From an uncultured Carnobacterium sp. (lineage in GTDB: Bacteria > Bacillota > Bacilli > Lactobacillales > Aerococcaceae), in NCBI GenBank assembly GCA_937976325.1, contig CALJSD010000143.1:1-9299 (forward strand): 9,299 nt of DNA, read 5' to 3'. A model generated the notes under the pieces. It was not told the DNA's origin and did not search any database. It saw only the letters and a program-made list of their open reading frames with translations. Made by a program: the position numbers and the translations under genes. Within the stretch, counting starts at the first letter, position 1. Every line of letters begins with the position of its first letter. Shown in pieces: positions 7,000-9,299 of the stretch.

Positions 7000-7037
7000 A
7001 AATAAGTAGGAATTCTTTAGAAAGGAGCGCTCGGATA

Positions 7038-9299
7038 ATGAGAAAATATGCGGTCATTGATTTGGAAACGACAGGGCCAAAATACGAATCGGGGGATCGA
7101 ATCTTCCAGTTTGGCTGTACCTTAATCGATGGCGATGAAGTGATTGAGCATGTCTCACTCAATATTAATCCTGAAAAAAGTATTCCATTCGAGATTCAAT
7201 TATTAACGGGAGTGACGAATGCGGATGTGGCAACGGCTCCCTATTTTGATGAAGTGGCAATGACGATTTTTAATCTGTTAGAAGACCGAACGCTCGTCGC
7301 GCATAATGTTGGGTTTGACGGACCTTTTATCATGTCAGCCTTACAAGATGCATTAGGATTAGAATTAGAGGTACCGCTTATTGATACGGTGCAACTAGCG
7401 CAAATCTGTTATCCAACAGCCCTTAGCTATCGTCTTAGTGACTTAACAGAGTCGCTTGAGATTCTTCATACTCAAGTACATACAGCAGGCAGCGATGCTC
7501 GAGCAACAGCTGAACTATTCTTAAAAATGAAGACTAAGTTTCGAGAGTTGTCGACGATTACGTTGAAGCAGCTGACCGAATTCTCTGGAGAATTACTAGG
7601 GGATACGGGTACGATTTTTGAGGAAATTTTAGAAGAAAAAGGAAAAGAAGAAAAACAAGAATTTCCTTTAGAACAAGGTTTTGTCATTTCTCCTCTAGCG
7701 TTAAAAGAGGTAGAACTAAAGTCTTCTAAACGAAAAACGAATGCAGTTGAAGCTTATCAGAAATTAGTAGATTCTGGATTCTTAGAAGATAAGGCAAGTC
7801 AGCGTGAGATGATAACCGTCATAGAATCGTTGATTGAAACAGCTGAACCTTTGCATTTTATTGAAGCCAGCCCTGGTTCAGGGAAAACATACGCTTACTT
7901 ACTGGCAGCATTTGAAAAAGCAAGTAAGCGGAAACCAATCTGGATTGTGACGTCAAACTTACTATTGCAACAGCAATTGATGGAGGATAGTATTGCTCCA
8001 CTTGTTTCAGAGTTAAAGATTAAAACGCCGATTGTTTCCATAAAAGGGCAAAGACACTATATTGATTTAACAGCCTTCAAGCGTGCAATTCACAAGTATC
8101 AAGAGGAGAGAAGTCCGAGAAACAGCCTTTCTATTATGGGGTTACTCGTTTGGATTACAAAGACGCAAACGGGTGATTTGTCCGAATGCAATCAAGTTCT
8201 ACATCAAGTAACATTATGGAATGAAATTTCGGTAAAAGATGCTACAGAAGGGTCCAGCCTTTATTGGGATAGAGCAGTCGCTTCTGTTTCGCAGAGCCCG
8301 ATTGTGGTAACGAATCATGCATTTCTCATCCAGTACGCATCGAGTATTGCAAATCGCATTAGACCTATTGTTATTCTGGATGAAGTGCAACAGTTTGAAC
8401 ATGCCCTAGAGCAATACGGAACGACTACTGTTAACTTCTCTCATTTATTTGAGTTGCAGCAATTGTGGTCTGATCATCATTTGAATGCAATGTTCCATTT
8501 TTCAAAAGAAGAGGAACATCTCTCTCGTACGATGAATCGTAAGTTATTAGAAATTTGTGATCTATATGAAACATGGTTTGAAGAGTTGAAGAGGGGCCAA
8601 CAACTGACCAATTCATTTGTATTTACAGCAACCGAGTGGAAAGATTCGATTCACTGTGAAATGGTAAATGCAATGCAGAAGGCTCTTTCTGGTGTAATGA
8701 ATTTACTGCAAGCCAATGCGGATAAGACCACTTTATTTGAAGAAAGTAGTTATTTATTAAAAGAACTAATGGAGTCTATCTCTCTATTTCAAACGGAGGG
8801 TAGTGATTATTTTGTCATCGAAGAAAAAGAACAGTATGGACAAAATACTCTCGAATTATTAAGAGTGAAACCAGTCATTGAAGTCTTCAATCAGTTTAGA
8901 GAGAAGATGAGACAATTGATTGGAATTTCTGCAACGATTCCAACTTTTACTCCGTTATTCTATGAGTTAGAGGCCAAAGAAAAGCTCACTGTGATTGAGA
9001 CGAAATCAGAAAGTGCCGAGCATCAAATCTTTATTCCGAATGATTTGGTAGCAGTCAATTCTGCTTCGAGTCATCAGTATCATGTGCAAATCGCTGACTG
9101 TATTGAAAAAATCTATGAGCGAAAGGGCGGAAGAATGCTCGTATTGATGCATTCAGTAGAAGCGCTCTTAGCGGTAGAGAGTCTGTTAGAAGACTTCTGC
9201 CGTACTCATCAAATTGAACTGCTTGCTCAAAAAGGTCCTCAAATGGGTCGAAGAATCCAACGTCGTTTTCAAGAAAGAAATGATGCGATTTTACTAGGT
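7038..9299 (+). CDS. dinG: DinG-type protein with N-terminal DEDDh 3'-5' exonuclease (3' end outside window)
   Basis: A DnaQ-like exonuclease fused to a superfamily 2 helicase-like ATPase, the DinG form of Bacillota, acting on DNA in repair or recombination. The frame is open for 754 codons to the window edge; family members have about 900 residues, so the last helicase motifs are missing. Exonuclease residues are complete: IDLETTG (D8, E10), NVGFDGP (D94) and H148 with D153. After a charged linker (about 195-240) comes Walker A ASPGSGKT (277-284, K283). Motif II reads ILDEVQ (D448, E449), where DEAH is usual. Only one cysteine lies between these motifs, so the four-cysteine iron-sulphur cluster of E. 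coli DinG is absent; S. aureus DinG also lacks it and is reported to act as a nuclease. ATG 7038 has AAAGGAG upstream (10-nt spacing). Transcribed apart from glgBCD, so the neighbourhood says little about function. Confidence 0.92.
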   Translation, partial: MRKYAVIDLETTGPKYESGDRIFQFGCTLIDGDEVIEHVSLNINPEKSIPFEIQLLTGVTNADVATAPYFDEVAMTIFNLLEDRTLVAHNVGFDGPFIMSALQDALGLELEVPLIDTVQLAQICYPTALSYRLSDLTESLEILHTQVHTAGSDARATAELFLKMKTKFRELSTITLKQLTEFSGELLGDTGTIFEEILEEKGKEEKQEFPLEQGFVISPLALKEVELKSSKRKTNAVEAYQKLVDSGFLEDKASQREMITVIESLIETAEPLHFIEASPGSGKTYAYLLAAFEKASKRKPIWIVTSNLLLQQQLMEDSIAPLVSELKIKTPIVSIKGQRHYIDLTAFKRAIHKYQEERSPRNSLSIMGLLVWITKTQTGDLSECNQVLHQVTLWNEISVKDATEGSSLYWDRAVASVSQSPIVVTNHAFLIQYASSIANRIRPIVILDEVQQFEHALEQYGTTTVNFSHLFELQQLWSDHHLNAMFHFSKEEEHLSRTMNRKLLEICDLYETWFEELKRGQQLTNSFVFTATEWKDSIHCEMVNAMQKALSGVMNLLQANADKTTLFEESSYLLKELMESISLFQTEGSDYFVIEEKEQYGQNTLELLRVKPVIEVFNQFREKMRQLIGISATIPTFTPLFYELEAKEKLTVIETKSESAEHQIFIPNDLVAVNSASSHQYHVQIADCIEKIYERKGGRMLVLMHSVEALLAVESLLEDFCRTHQIELLAQKGPQMGRRIQRRFQERNDAILLG

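Noticed and set aside
6950..7037. LexA/DinR operator expected upstream of a dinG gene
   Set aside because: No CGAAC-N4-GTTCG-like sequence is visible; the palindrome TTAGTAAACTAA does not match it.
7472..8616. Minus-strand open frames of 61-71 codons inside dinG
   Set aside because: Each is antisense to continuous, motif-bearing dinG coding sequence and shows no independent evidence of being a gene.

Overview
This is a low-GC (about 40% by eye) Gram-positive segment. It is almost entirely a glycogen metabolism locus, followed by the start of a DNA repair gene. The AAAGGAG-type ribosome binding sites, the GlgC/GlgD two-subunit ADP-glucose pyrophosphorylase, the CcpA-type cre site and the DinG protein with an N-terminal exonuclease domain all point to Bacillota. 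Lactobacillales (for example a Carnobacteriaceae- or Enterococcus-like genus) is my best guess; the genus cannot be fixed from this window.

Layout from left to right: (1) the 3' end of glgP (glycogen phosphorylase) on +; (2) a bidirectional intrinsic terminator; (3) a GH13 neopullulanase/maltogenic-amylase-like enzyme on -, convergent with glgP; (4) a 263-bp divergent control region with a promoter for each side, three related palindromic boxes, a cre site and a structured leader; (5) a tight glgB-glgC-glgD operon on +; (6) an intrinsic terminator and a short promoter-bearing spacer; (7) dinG on +, open through the right edge.

The genes form one cycle. GlgC, with its non-catalytic paralogue GlgD, makes ADP-glucose. 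A glycogen synthase (GlgA, not in this window) would polymerise it and GlgB adds alpha-1,6 branches. GlgP releases glucose-1-phosphate, and the GH13 hydrolase probably trims or debranches the limit dextrin or imported maltodextrin. Compared with the common Bacillota order glgB-C-D-A-P, the locus is split: glgBCD ends at its own terminator and glgP lies on the far side of the inverted GH13 gene.

I found no mobile element, CRISPR array, RNA gene or evidently undescribed protein system. The most interesting unexplained signal is the cluster of TTTCAWGAAA palindromes between the divergent GH13 and glgB genes. A DinG with an altered motif II and no iron-sulphur cysteine set comes next.
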